A stretch of DNA of 64,000 nucleotides from Corynebacterium lipophiloflavum DSM 44291 (GTDB lineage: Bacteria; Actinomycetota; Actinomycetes; Mycobacteriales; Mycobacteriaceae), in assembly GCF_000159635.1 (NCBI RefSeq), contig NZ_GG667192.1, forward strand, positions 206,800 to 270,799, written 5' to 3'. Within the stretch, counting starts at the first letter, position 1. The number at the start of each line of letters is the position of its first letter. The position numbers were made by a program, and so were the translations under genes. The notes below the pieces were generated by a model. It was not told the origin of the DNA. It saw only the letters and a program-made list of their open reading frames with translations, and did not search any database. Below are positions 56,700-64,000 of the stretch, in pieces.

Positions 56700-58907
56700 T
56701 TAGAGCCCCAGGTCATCTTCGAAGGCGGCCGTTTCGATGCGGTCGCGGATCGTGGTGACGAAGCGGCCGGCATCGGCACCGTCGACGAGCTGGTGGTCGT
56801 AGGTAAACGGCAGGTAGGTCATCTGACGGATCGCGATGGCGTCAACGCCGTTGTCGGTGACGACAACCGGCCGCTTCTCAATCGCGGCCGTGCCCAGGAT
56901 GCCGGCTTGCGGCGGTGTGAGAATCGGCGTGTCCAGCATCGCACCGGAGGAACCGATGTTGGTCACCGTGAACGTGGCGCCGGAGAGGTCATCCGGGCGC
57001 AGCTTCTTGTTGCGCGCGCGGTCTGCCAGATCGGCGATGCCCGTGGCAATGTCGGCCAAGTTCATCTTCTCCACGTTCTTCAACACGGGAACGAGCAACC
57101 CCTGCGGGGTGTCGACGGCGATGCCGAGGTTGACGTCCGCGTGGTAGGTGATCTCCTTCGCCTCGGCGTTGTAGGACGCGTTGACGTTCGGGTGGGAGAC
57201 CAAGGCCTCGGCCGCAGCCTTGACGAAGAACGCCAGGTAGGTGATGTTGACGCCGTACTTCTCCACGAACTCTGGCTTCACCTTCTTGCGCAGGGCGGCA
57301 ACAGCGGTGACGTCCACTTCCTGCACGTGGGTGAGCTGCGCGGTGGTCTGCAGCGATTCGACCATCTTCGACGCGGTGATCTGGCGGATTCGAGAGACCT
57401 TCTGCGTGGTGCCAATCAGCTCCTGCTTGGAGGAGTCGACGCCGGCGGTGGACCAGTTCGCGCGCGGGTCCTTCGGGGCTTGCGCCTTATCCGCAGCCGC
57501 CTCGCTGGAGGAGTCACCCGAGTCAGCCTTGGCGCCCTCGGCGGCGGCGAGGACATCCTGCTTGCGGATGCGCCCGCCGACGCCAGTGCCCTCGATCGAG
57601 TTCAGGTCAACTCCGTGCTTGTCGGCGAGCTTGCGCACCAGCGGGGTGACATACGGAACCTTGTCGCCGCGGTCGTCCAGCTTCGTCGACGCGGCAGACG
57701 CGTTGGAGGCCTCCTCGTCGGCGCTGTCCTTCTTGGCGTCCTGCTCAGAGCGCTCGTTGGCGGCGGAACCAGCAGCGGCCTTGTCGTCCTGCTTGGGCTC
57801 TTCCTTCTCCTCTTCCTCGGCAGGCTCCTCGGTCGCCGCCTTGGCCTCAGGGGTGTCCTCGCTGGAGTCGCCCGCAGCGGCTTCGGCGTCGCCGATGATG
57901 GCGATGGTCGCGCCGACCTCAACGGTGTCGTCTTCCTTAGCGAGGATCTCCAGGATCGTGCCCTCCACCGGCGAAGGGATCTCGGTGTCGACCTTGTCGG
58001 TGGAGACCTCGAGCAGCGGCTCGTCGACCTCGACAATATCGCCGACCTGCTTCAGCCACGTGGTGATGGTGCCCTCGGTGACGGACTCACCGAGCTCGGG
58101 CATTTCGACCTTGGTGGACTCGCCGGAGCCCTTCAGGTTGGTTGCGGAGGAGTTCTTCTCGTCTTTCTTCGGAGCGTCCTCCGGGTTGGTGCCCTCACCT
58201 GCGGCGGAGTTGTCCTCGGTGACGTCTTCGTCGGCGTCGGCAACGTTGTCCTCACCGCGGTTGGTTTCCTCAGGCTGTGCGGCGGCAGCCGTGTCTGCGT
58301 CTGCGTCGCCAACGCGGGCGATGACGGCGCCGACCTCGACGGTGTCGTCTTCCTCGGCGAGGATTTCAACGAGGGTGCCTTCAACCGGCGAGGGGATTTC
58401 GGTGTCGACTTTGTCGGTGGAGACCTCGAGCAGCGGCTCGTCGACCTCTACGTCGTCGCCGACCTGCTTCAGCCACGTGGTGATGGTGCCCTCGGTGACG
58501 GATTCACCCAGTTCCGGCATCTCAACGTCGGTGAGGGAACCGGACGAGGGCTTATCGGCCTTCTCGGACGCAGCAGGCTTCTCCTTTGCCTCAGGTGCCT
58601 CAGCCTCGTCAGCTGCGTCGTTATCGGAGGAATCCGCAGGGGCGTCGGAGTCGCTGGAGGACGCTTCGCCCTCTTCGCCGATAATCGCGATGGTTTCACC
58701 GACCTCGACGGTGTCATCTTCTGCGGCCTTGATTTCGAGGATCACGCCTGCGACGGGCGAGGGGATTTCAGTGTCGACCTTGTCCGTGGAGACCTCGAGC
58801 AGCGGTTCATCGACGTCGACGGTGTCGCCGACCTCCTTCAGCCACGTGGTGATAGTGCCTTCGGTTACCGATTCGCCCAGCTCGGGCATCTCTACTGAGT
58901 GCGCCAT
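56700..58907 (-). CDS. aceF: Dihydrolipoamide acyltransferase (E2) with three lipoyl domains
   Basis: The protein has 735 residues. Three lipoyl domains have their lysines at 43, 166 and 305 (each in STDKVDTEIPSP), joined by acidic Ala/Glu/Asp-rich linkers. An E1/E3-binding domain lies around 420-455 (YVTPLVRKLADKHG), and the catalytic domain has His705 and Asp709 (DHQLVDG). It transfers acetyl groups to coenzyme A. In Corynebacterium glutamicum this E2 (formerly sucB) serves the mixed pyruvate/2-oxoglutarate complex. ATG 58907 has GAGGAG upstream. Confidence 0.9.
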   Translation of the reverse strand: MAHSVEMPELGESVTEGTITTWLKEVGDTVDVDEPLLEVSTDKVDTEIPSPVAGVILEIKAAEDDTVEVGETIAIIGEEGEASSSDSDAPADSSDNDAADEAEAPEAKEKPAASEKADKPSSGSLTDVEMPELGESVTEGTITTWLKQVGDDVEVDEPLLEVSTDKVDTEIPSPVEGTLVEILAEEDDTVEVGAVIARVGDADADTAAAAQPEETNRGEDNVADADEDVTEDNSAAGEGTNPEDAPKKDEKNSSATNLKGSGESTKVEMPELGESVTEGTITTWLKQVGDIVEVDEPLLEVSTDKVDTEIPSPVEGTILEILAKEDDTVEVGATIAIIGDAEAAAGDSSEDTPEAKAATEEPAEEEEKEEPKQDDKAAAGSAANERSEQDAKKDSADEEASNASAASTKLDDRGDKVPYVTPLVRKLADKHGVDLNSIEGTGVGGRIRKQDVLAAAEGAKADSGDSSSEAAADKAQAPKDPRANWSTAGVDSSKQELIGTTQKVSRIRQITASKMVESLQTTAQLTHVQEVDVTAVAALRKKVKPEFVEKYGVNITYLAFFVKAAAEALVSHPNVNASYNAEAKEITYHADVNLGIAVDTPQGLLVPVLKNVEKMNLADIATGIADLADRARNKKLRPDDLSGATFTVTNIGSSGAMLDTPILTPPQAGILGTAAIEKRPVVVTDNGVDAIAIRQMTYLPFTYDHQLVDGADAGRFVTTIRDRIETAAFEDDLGL

Positions 58908-58998
58908 GGTTTCTGTCTCCTCGCAGGTAAATTACGACGTCATCTTCAAGGCTTTAGAGTACCCGTTTCCCGGGTGTGCTGTCGGTCACGGGGGGTCG

Positions 58999-59004
58999 TA
59001 TGAT
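58999..59004 (+). promoter_or_regulatory. -10 box (TATGAT), leaderless
   Basis: TATGAT ends 7 nt before the GTG at 59012. This spacing supports that start over an ATG at 59008, which is in another frame. Confidence 0.5.
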
Positions 59005-59011
59005 GAGATGC

Positions 59012-59407
59012 GTGTTCAACCTCTTCGGCAAGCGGAAATCCTCCTCGCCGCTCAAACCCCCGCGCGCTCCGGGCGAGACGATCCGCCCTGACGACGCGCA
59101 GCACCTCCGTCAGTGGGCAGCGGGGCGCGCGTATGTGGAGGGCTTCGTGGAGCCGGAGACTGTTCTCAACGAGATGTCCGTCGTGCTTGTCGACGAAGCC
59201 GGCAACTTCACCCGCCGCCGCATCGGGGGCCCGAAGGGAATCGACGCTGTGGCGAAGCTTTTGGGCATCACGCTTTACGACGTCGAAGAGACGGGCTACC
59301 CGGAGCGCATGCGCAAGAAGATGGAGCAGGAGCGCATCCTGCGCAGGCGCGCCGAGCAGCGGCAACGCCGCGCGAAGTTCGAGCGCGGCGAAGACCCGCT
59401 CAGTTAA
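59012..59407 (+). CDS. Conserved-looking protein of unknown function
   Basis: The protein has 131 residues, soluble and basic. The centre has GRAYVEGFVEPETVLNEMSVV and FTRRRIGGPKGID; the tail is a highly basic helix (MRKKMEQERILRRRAEQ). GTG 59012 is chosen for its -10 box spacing; an earlier frame start at 58976 has no such support. It converges with pepA with no space between. The family is not recognised. Confidence 0.65.
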   Translation: MFNLFGKRKSSSPLKPPRAPGETIRPDDAQHLRQWAAGRAYVEGFVEPETVLNEMSVVLVDEAGNFTRRRIGGPKGIDAVAKLLGITLYDVEETGYPERMRKKMEQERILRRRAEQRQRRAKFERGEDPLS

Positions 59408-60883
59408 CTACTTGCCAGCCAGCTCGCTCAGCGCCTCCACGATGGTGCGCACAGGCGTGCCCGTGGCGCGCTTCGGCGTGAAGCCGTGGGCGCTGCCAGT
59501 GTTCCAGGATGGCCCGGCGATGTCCATGTGCACCCACTGAGTGTCCTCGTGGACGAACCGGGACAGGTACAGGCCGGCGTAGAGCATGCCGCCGTTGCGG
59601 GAATTGTGGACGTTGCGGATGTCAGCAATCGGGGAGCGGAGCTCCTCTTCCTGCTCCTCGAGCAGCGGCATGGACCACGCGTTTTCACCCACTGCGCGGC
59701 CGATTTCGGCGACGCGGTCGCGGAACTCATCGGAGCCCATGACTGCGCAGGTGCGGGTGCCCAGCGCAACCATCTGGGCACCGGTCAGCGTGGCCACCTC
59801 AATGAGGTAGTCGGGTTGATCTTCCGATGCGCGGGCTAGAGCGTCGGCAAGCACGAGGCGCCCTTCGGCGTCGGTGTTGAGCACCTCGCTCGTCAGGCCG
59901 CCGTAGTGCGTGATCACGTCGCCGGGGCGAGTCGCGCTGCCGGAGGGCATGTTTTCCGCCAACGGCAGCCACGCCTCGATGCGCGCGCCCACGCCGAGGC
60001 GCGCCGCGGCGGCGATGGCGGCCAGTTGAGCGGCCGAGCCACCCATGTCGGAGATCATGTCCTCCATCTGCGGCGCCGGTTTGAGCGAAATCCCGCCGGT
60101 GTCGAACGTGATGCCCTTGCCCACAAGTGCAATCGCGCGTGACGACGCCCCCTCGGTGCCGTCCCACACCAGATGGACCAGGCGCGGCGGGCGCGTCGAG
60201 CCCTTACCGACGGCGAGAATGCCACCAAACCCGTTGACCGCGAGGTACTCCTCGTCGTAGACCTCCACGTCGAGCCCGCACTGTCCGGCGACTTCCTCCA
60301 TGATGCGCGCGTAGGTCTCCGGGTAGAGGAAGTTGCCGGGGGTGTTGACAAGGTCGCGGGCGAGCAGCGTGGACTCGGCGACGACAACGGCGCGCTCAAA
60401 CTCCTCGCGCGCCTCGGCGGAATCGCCGCCGACGACGGTGATGCGCACCGGTGCTTCAGCCTCCTCAGGCTGGGTCTTCATCCCCGTGTAGCGGTAGCCG
60501 CCGAGCAGGAGCCCCTCGACGATCGGGCGGATACCCAGCTCGGTGGTGACCGTGGCGCGCTCGACACCCGTGAGGTTGCGCGCGAGCGCACCGGCGGCGC
60601 GGCGCACGGCGTCCTCGTCGATCTCGTCGGAGTCCCCGAGGCCGAAGGACAGCGTCAGGTGGTCGTCGATAAGCAGGCGCGTGACCTCGCCCTGCTTGCC
60701 GCGCGCGCCGACGGCCTCAAGGCCCTCCAACAGTCCCTCGACAGCCAGCGCCGTGACCGGAAGCTCCAGGCCATCTCCGGAGGTCACGGGCACCAGCGAG
60801 ACACCCGGATCTGTGGGGACCTGGGTGGCGAATTCCAGTTCAACGGTGGTGCCGCGCGCCGGCAGGGAAACCTCGAACGTCAT
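59408..60883 (-). CDS. pepA: Leucyl aminopeptidase
   Basis: The protein has 491 residues of the M17 family. The signature NTDAEGRLVLADAL is near residue 340, and the metal site is at VGKGITFDTGG (near 255). It removes N-terminal residues from peptides using two metal ions. Start 60883 (MTFEVSLPAR) has AAAGGA upstream; an earlier frame start at 60925 lacks support. It is divergent from ilvE. Confidence 0.92.
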   Translation of the reverse strand: MTFEVSLPARGTTVELEFATQVPTDPGVSLVPVTSGDGLELPVTALAVEGLLEGLEAVGARGKQGEVTRLLIDDHLTLSFGLGDSDEIDEDAVRRAAGALARNLTGVERATVTTELGIRPIVEGLLLGGYRYTGMKTQPEEAEAPVRITVVGGDSAEAREEFERAVVVAESTLLARDLVNTPGNFLYPETYARIMEEVAGQCGLDVEVYDEEYLAVNGFGGILAVGKGSTRPPRLVHLVWDGTEGASSRAIALVGKGITFDTGGISLKPAPQMEDMISDMGGSAAQLAAIAAAARLGVGARIEAWLPLAENMPSGSATRPGDVITHYGGLTSEVLNTDAEGRLVLADALARASEDQPDYLIEVATLTGAQMVALGTRTCAVMGSDEFRDRVAEIGRAVGENAWSMPLLEEQEEELRSPIADIRNVHNSRNGGMLYAGLYLSRFVHEDTQWVHMDIAGPSWNTGSAHGFTPKRATGTPVRTIVEALSELAGK

Positions 60884-60954
60884 GTAGAAGCAATCCTTTC
60901 TTCCCGGTGAAAACCAAAAGTTCATCTTTTAATAACCGTATATTGTCGAAGGAG

Positions 60955-60960
60955 TAGAGT
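60955..60960 (+). promoter_or_regulatory. -10 box (TAGAGT) of ilvE, leaderless
   Basis: TAGAGT ends 7 nt before the ATG at 60968. A GGAG lies just before the box and so cannot serve as a ribosome site if transcription starts at the codon. Confidence 0.5.
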
Positions 60961-60967
60961 ATGGCGC

Positions 60968-62104
60968 ATGACCACGCTCAACCCCACTGAATCCACTGTG
61001 ACGAACAACCCCAACCCGACCCCCGACGCCGAGCGCGCGGAGGTACTCCGGGAGCCGAAGTTCGGCCAGGTATTCACCGACCATATGGTCTCCATCGAGT
61101 GGAGCACGCAGCGTGGCTGGCACGACCCGCAGGTCCGCCCCTACGCGCCGATCTCGCTCGACCCCGCGGCGAGCGTGCTGCACTACGGGCAGGCCATCTT
61201 CGAGGGACTCAAGGCGTACCGCAACCGCGGCGGAGGGATCACCACCTTCCGCCCCGAGCAAAACGCCGCGCGCATGCGCTCGTCCGCTCGACGGCTCGCC
61301 ATGCCGGAACTGCCCGACGAGCTGTTTTTGGAATCGCTGCGCCAGCTCGTCACCATCGACGAAGCGTGGGTCCCCGAAGCCGGCGGGGAATCCTCCCTCT
61401 ACCTGCGCCCGTTCATGATCGCCAACGAGGCCTCCCTCGGGGTCAAGCCGTCGTCGTCCTACACCTTCTACGTCATCGCCTCGCCGGTCGGCGCGTACTT
61501 CCGCGGCGGCGTGAAGCCGGTGTCGGTGTGGATCTCCGAAGACTACGTGCGCGCCGCACCGGGCGGCACCGGTGATGCGAAGTTCGCCGGCAACTACGCC
61601 GCCTCGCTGCTCGCCCAGGCCCAGGCAGAGCAGAAAGGCTGCGACCAGGTCGTGTGGCTCGATGCCATCGAGCGCACCTACATCGAGGAAATGGGCGGCA
61701 TGAACCTGATGTTCGTCTACGGGTCCGAGGCATCCGATACGGGTGTCACGATTGTCACCCCGTCGCTGTCCGGCTCGCTACTGCCCGGCATCACCCGCGA
61801 CTCCATCCTCCAGGTGGCCAAAGACCTCGGCTACGGCACCGACGAGCGCCGCATCAGCGTGGACGAATGGCGCGACGGCGTCGCCTCCGGCGAGATCACC
61901 GAGACGCTCGCCTGCGGCACGGCGGCCGTGATCACACCGGTGGGCAAGGTGATGTCGAACTCCGGCGAGTTCACCATCAGCGGCAACGAGGCCGGTGAAG
62001 TGTCCATGAAGCTGCGCAAGCAGCTTCGCGCTATCCAGGAAGGCGAGGTCGAGGACACCCACGGGTGGAACCACTTCCTCGTCGAGGCGGCCGCCACCGC
62101 GTAA
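60968..62104 (+). CDS. ilvE: Branched-chain amino acid aminotransferase
   Basis: The protein has 378 residues. The PLP lysine is Lys205 in [12 protein letters not shown], and [13 protein letters not shown] (near 240) is typical. It transfers amino groups between branched-chain 2-oxoacids and glutamate. It stands alone; its end converges on cobT. Confidence 0.92.
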   Translation: MTTLNPTESTVTNNPNPTPDAERAEVLREPKFGQVFTDHMVSIEWSTQRGWHDPQVRPYAPISLDPAASVLHYGQAIFEGLKAYRNRGGGITTFRPEQNAARMRSSARRLAMPELPDELFLESLRQLVTIDEAWVPEAGGESSLYLRPFMIANEASLGVKPSSSYTFYVIASPVGAYFRGGVKPVSVWISEDYVRAAPGGTGDAKFAGNYAASLLAQAQAEQKGCDQVVWLDAIERTYIEEMGGMNLMFVYGSEASDTGVTIVTPSLSGSLLPGITRDSILQVAKDLGYGTDERRISVDEWRDGVASGEITETLACGTAAVITPVGKVMSNSGEFTISGNEAGEVSMKLRKQLRAIQEGEVEDTHGWNHFLVEAAATA

Positions 62105-62113
62105 ATGGCGTGA

Positions 62114-62136
62114 AGCGGGAGGGCAAGCCCCCCGCT
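62114..62136. terminator. Hairpin between ilvE and cobT
   Basis: AGCGGG (62114-62119) pairs with CCCGCT (62131-62136), with two more GC pairs inside. It reaches 2 nt into the cobT stop codon, between convergent genes. No clear T-run. Confidence 0.45.
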
Positions 62137-63109
62137 AGCCCTCGTGGCTGCGCAGCTCCTCGCCCGCGAGCTCGGCGGCCCCGTTGATAACCGGCAAGGC
62201 GAGCAGTGCGCCGGCGGCCTGGCCGGTAGACATATCGAGCGCGAGAACCGGGGTGAGCTCGAGCGCCTGCACACACACCGCGTGGCAGGGCTCCGGGCTG
62301 AGCTGCCCCGCAATCAACCACCGTTTCGTACCCGGGGCGAGCTTCTCAGCGACGAATGCGGCAACGGCGACGTACGCGCCGTCGATAAGCACGGGCGTGC
62401 GGCGAACCGCGGCCTGGGCGATCAAAGCGACGAGCGTGACGAAGTCCGGGCCCGAGATCGCGCGCAGTACCGCGGGGACGTCGTCGCGGAACCCGCGGAC
62501 GCGGAACATGGCGTCGCGCACGGCGACGACCTTGACCTTCCACACCTCGTCGTTGATGCCGCTGCCGCGCCCGATTGCCACGGCGGGTTCGGTGCCGGTG
62601 AGCGCGCCGAACACGGCCGCCGCGACCGTGGTGTTACCCACGCCGAGGTCCCCAGGGATGATGAGGTCGGTGCCGGCGTCGACCTCGTTGTCGGCGATCT
62701 GGGTGCCCAAGGCGAGTGCCTGGTCGAAGACCTCCTGGCTCATCGCGTCCTCGATGTCGATGGAGCCGTGGGGGGCGTCGGCGAAGTCGTCGACAAGCCG
62801 CAACGTGCACCCGGCGATGCGCGCCGCCGTGTTCGCGGGGCCGCCCCCGGCCCGGATCTCCTCGACCTGCACGGCCGTGGCCTCCGGCATGAACGCCGAA
62901 ACCCCGCGCTGCGCCACGGCGTGGTTGCCCGCGATGACGATCGCGCGCGCCCTGTCAAACGGCTCCGGGGTAGAAGACGCGGTCACGGACGCGACCCAGG
63001 CGGCGATGTCACCCAGCCGGCCAAGAGAGCGCCCCCGCACAGAGGCGGCGAGCCGCTCCCGCACGCGGGCCCCTGCCGCCTCGTCCGGAATGTCTACCGT
63101 GGCAAACAT
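62135..63109 (-). CDS. cobT: CobT-like nucleotide-benzimidazole phosphoribosyltransferase
   Basis: The protein has 324 residues, somewhat shorter than most CobT proteins (about 350). It has the family stretches AIVIAGNHAVAQRGVSAF, GDLGVGNTTVAAAV and RGSGINDE. It would activate dimethylbenzimidazole for the lower ligand of vitamin B12. At the place of the catalytic Glu (G-E-G-x-G-A) it has Gln297 in TGQAAGALLALP. Start 63109 overlaps the DUF3043 stop (TGATG). No other cobalamin gene is in the window, except the phosphatase domain at 23.3 kb. Confidence 0.8.
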   Translation of the reverse strand: MFATVDIPDEAAGARVRERLAASVRGRSLGRLGDIAAWVASVTASSTPEPFDRARAIVIAGNHAVAQRGVSAFMPEATAVQVEEIRAGGGPANTAARIAGCTLRLVDDFADAPHGSIDIEDAMSQEVFDQALALGTQIADNEVDAGTDLIIPGDLGVGNTTVAAAVFGALTGTEPAVAIGRGSGINDEVWKVKVVAVRDAMFRVRGFRDDVPAVLRAISGPDFVTLVALIAQAAVRRTPVLIDGAYVAVAAFVAEKLAPGTKRWLIAGQLSPEPCHAVCVQALELTPVLALDMSTGQAAGALLALPVINGAAELAGEELRSHEG

Positions 63110-63846
63110 CACTCCGCCTTCGATCCGGCGGCGACCTGCGGCTTCGGTGTGCGCCACTTGCGCGGTTGAGTTGCACGCGAGAAGGCGTACATGCCCAGCG
63201 AGAAGCCGGTGTCGTCGGTGCCGGGGAACTTGGCGCTCACGGCCTTGTTCGCCGAGCGGCCGATGATGAATCCCTCGGCGATGATCATCAGCATGAACGC
63301 CATGGACACCAACGAAATGACGTTGGCCACCCGCGGGCCGGCGAAGGACACCAAGAACGTCAGCACCAGGATCACCAGTGCGATTGGCATGACCCAGTTG
63401 TTGATGAAATAGCGCGAATCAACCCAGTCGCGCACGTAGCGTCGGACCTCGCCCTTATCGCGGTCCATCAGGTAGCGCTCGTCGCCCTGGTCCATCCGGG
63501 CCTGCATCTCGCGGTTCGACGCGCGGCGCTCTTCGCGCTGCTTCCTCTTGTAGTCCTTCCATTCCTGCTTGGACATGGACTTGCGCAATTCCTTGTTGCG
63601 CTGGTTCTGCTGAGCGGGCGTGAGCGCGTTGGGGTCTCGCACCACTCCACGCTTGACTTCTTGCTCAATGCGCTTCGGGGTGGGTCGCCCCTTTGGCGGG
63701 GTGTAGCCCTTCGGGAGCTTCTTGTCCTCCCGCGTTTCAGTAGCGTCGGCGCGCTCTCCATCGCGTGCGGCGGGCTGCGGCAGCTCGATTTTGGTGGAGC
63801 CGGCGGCCGCCTTGGTGTTTTCGGTTTTCTGCCACGGAAGTTTCAC
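63109..63846 (-). CDS. DUF3043 membrane protein
   Basis: The protein has 245 residues. A long basic, hydrophilic N-terminal part (about 1-140, with PKGYTPPKGRPTPKR and MSKQEWKDYKRKQREERR) is followed by two transmembrane segments (about 155-200) and a short tail. This is the DUF3043 pattern of Actinobacteria; the role is unknown. GTG 63846 lies 7 nt after TAGCCT on the minus strand. The stop overlaps the cobT start. Confidence 0.8.
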   Translation of the reverse strand: MKLPWQKTENTKAAAGSTKIELPQPAARDGERADATETREDKKLPKGYTPPKGRPTPKRIEQEVKRGVVRDPNALTPAQQNQRNKELRKSMSKQEWKDYKRKQREERRASNREMQARMDQGDERYLMDRDKGEVRRYVRDWVDSRYFINNWVMPIALVILVLTFLVSFAGPRVANVISLVSMAFMLMIIAEGFIIGRSANKAVSAKFPGTDDTGFSLGMYAFSRATQPRKWRTPKPQVAAGSKAE

Positions 63847-63975
63847 GCACTTAAGGCTACAAGGCGCGGGGTAGTTTGCTGGAATATGTCCGAGCGGGTT
63901 GGCGTTGTACCGCAAGAAGCGGGCAGTAGGTAGGCTGGCTCGCAAGATCTTCCACAGTTTGTCAAGGAGCTTTAC

Positions 63976-64000
63976 ATGACTGCACCCACCTCCACCACCG
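63976..64000 (+). CDS. Start of a gene cut by the right edge, probably HesB/IscA type
   Basis: An AAGGAG site is 6 nt before ATG 63976, and the visible residues are MTAPTSTT. Iron-sulfur carrier proteins of the HesB/IscA family in corynebacteria start in a similar way and lie divergent from the DUF3043 gene. This rests on eight residues and on position, so it is only a guess. Confidence 0.35.

Noticed and set aside
57900-58860. Three direct DNA repeats that might be a mobile repeat
   Set aside because: They are the lipoyl-domain coding parts of the E2 gene.

Overview
The window looks like chromosomal DNA of a Corynebacterium species (Actinomycetota, high GC). The evidence is gene content and local gene order known from corynebacteria: homodimeric-type aceE beside a DUF3052 gene, glnA2-glnE, a bifunctional RNase H/phosphatase next to a zinc-ribbon gene and a Nif3-like gene just before the RNase P RNA, lipB-lipA near a three-lipoyl-domain E2, ilvE-pepA, and cobT-DUF3043. 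Many genes have a TANNNT -10 box only 6-8 nt before the start codon and no Shine-Dalgarno sequence, the leaderless layout common in Actinobacteria. The species cannot be told from the sequence alone.

Layout. 1-10.2 kb: accessory and envelope genes (a gene cut by the left edge, a secreted protein, a frameshifted DUF6308 gene, an AbgT transporter, DUF4230, a TRIC-like channel, a serine hydrolase, a DUF3558-like lipoprotein with a PPE-like protein of unusual G/T-rich codon use, a DUF4352-like membrane protein, a DMT transporter). 10.3-18.8 kb: semialdehyde dehydrogenase, an orphan acyl carrier protein divergent from an alpha/beta hydrolase, three small membrane proteins downstream of aceE, DUF3052, tRNA-Val and a lipoprotein. 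18.8-26 kb: SURF1, a low-molecular-weight phosphatase, a HAD hydrolase, Nif3, a zinc-ribbon protein, RNase H/phosphatase, rnpB, and a nuclease-like AbiEi gene bounded by inverted repeats. 26-35.4 kb: RNB ribonuclease, a galactokinase-like protein, a CYTH-CHAD protein, glnA2 and glnE. 35.4-44.3 kb: an MFS transporter, thrC, a 42-residue protein overlapping a trypsin-like protease, NUDIX, GH25-like, ApbA-like and FMN reductase genes, RDD and DUF4191. 44.3-50.2 kb: a fatty-acid module (hydratase, FabG4-like reductase, thiolase, acyl-CoA dehydrogenase) matching the Rv0241c-Rv0244c set of Mycobacterium tuberculosis. 50.2-59 kb: a lipoylation block (lipA, lipB, gcvH, gcvT, gcvP, E2). 59-64 kb: pepA, ilvE, cobT, DUF3043 and the start of a probable HesB/IscA-type gene.

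How the genes fit together. LipB and LipA make the lipoyl groups needed by GcvH and by the three-domain E2. AceE works with that E2; in corynebacteria the E2 is also shared with the 2-oxoglutarate dehydrogenase activity. GlnE would modify a GlnA1-type synthetase that is not in this window. The most unusual stretch is 24.87-26.04 kb, where about 90-bp inverted repeats with internal repeat structure flank one gene that has an AbiEi-like N-terminal half and a PD-(D/E)XK-like C-terminal half. Second is the PPE-like/DUF3558 pair at 5.8-8.3 kb.
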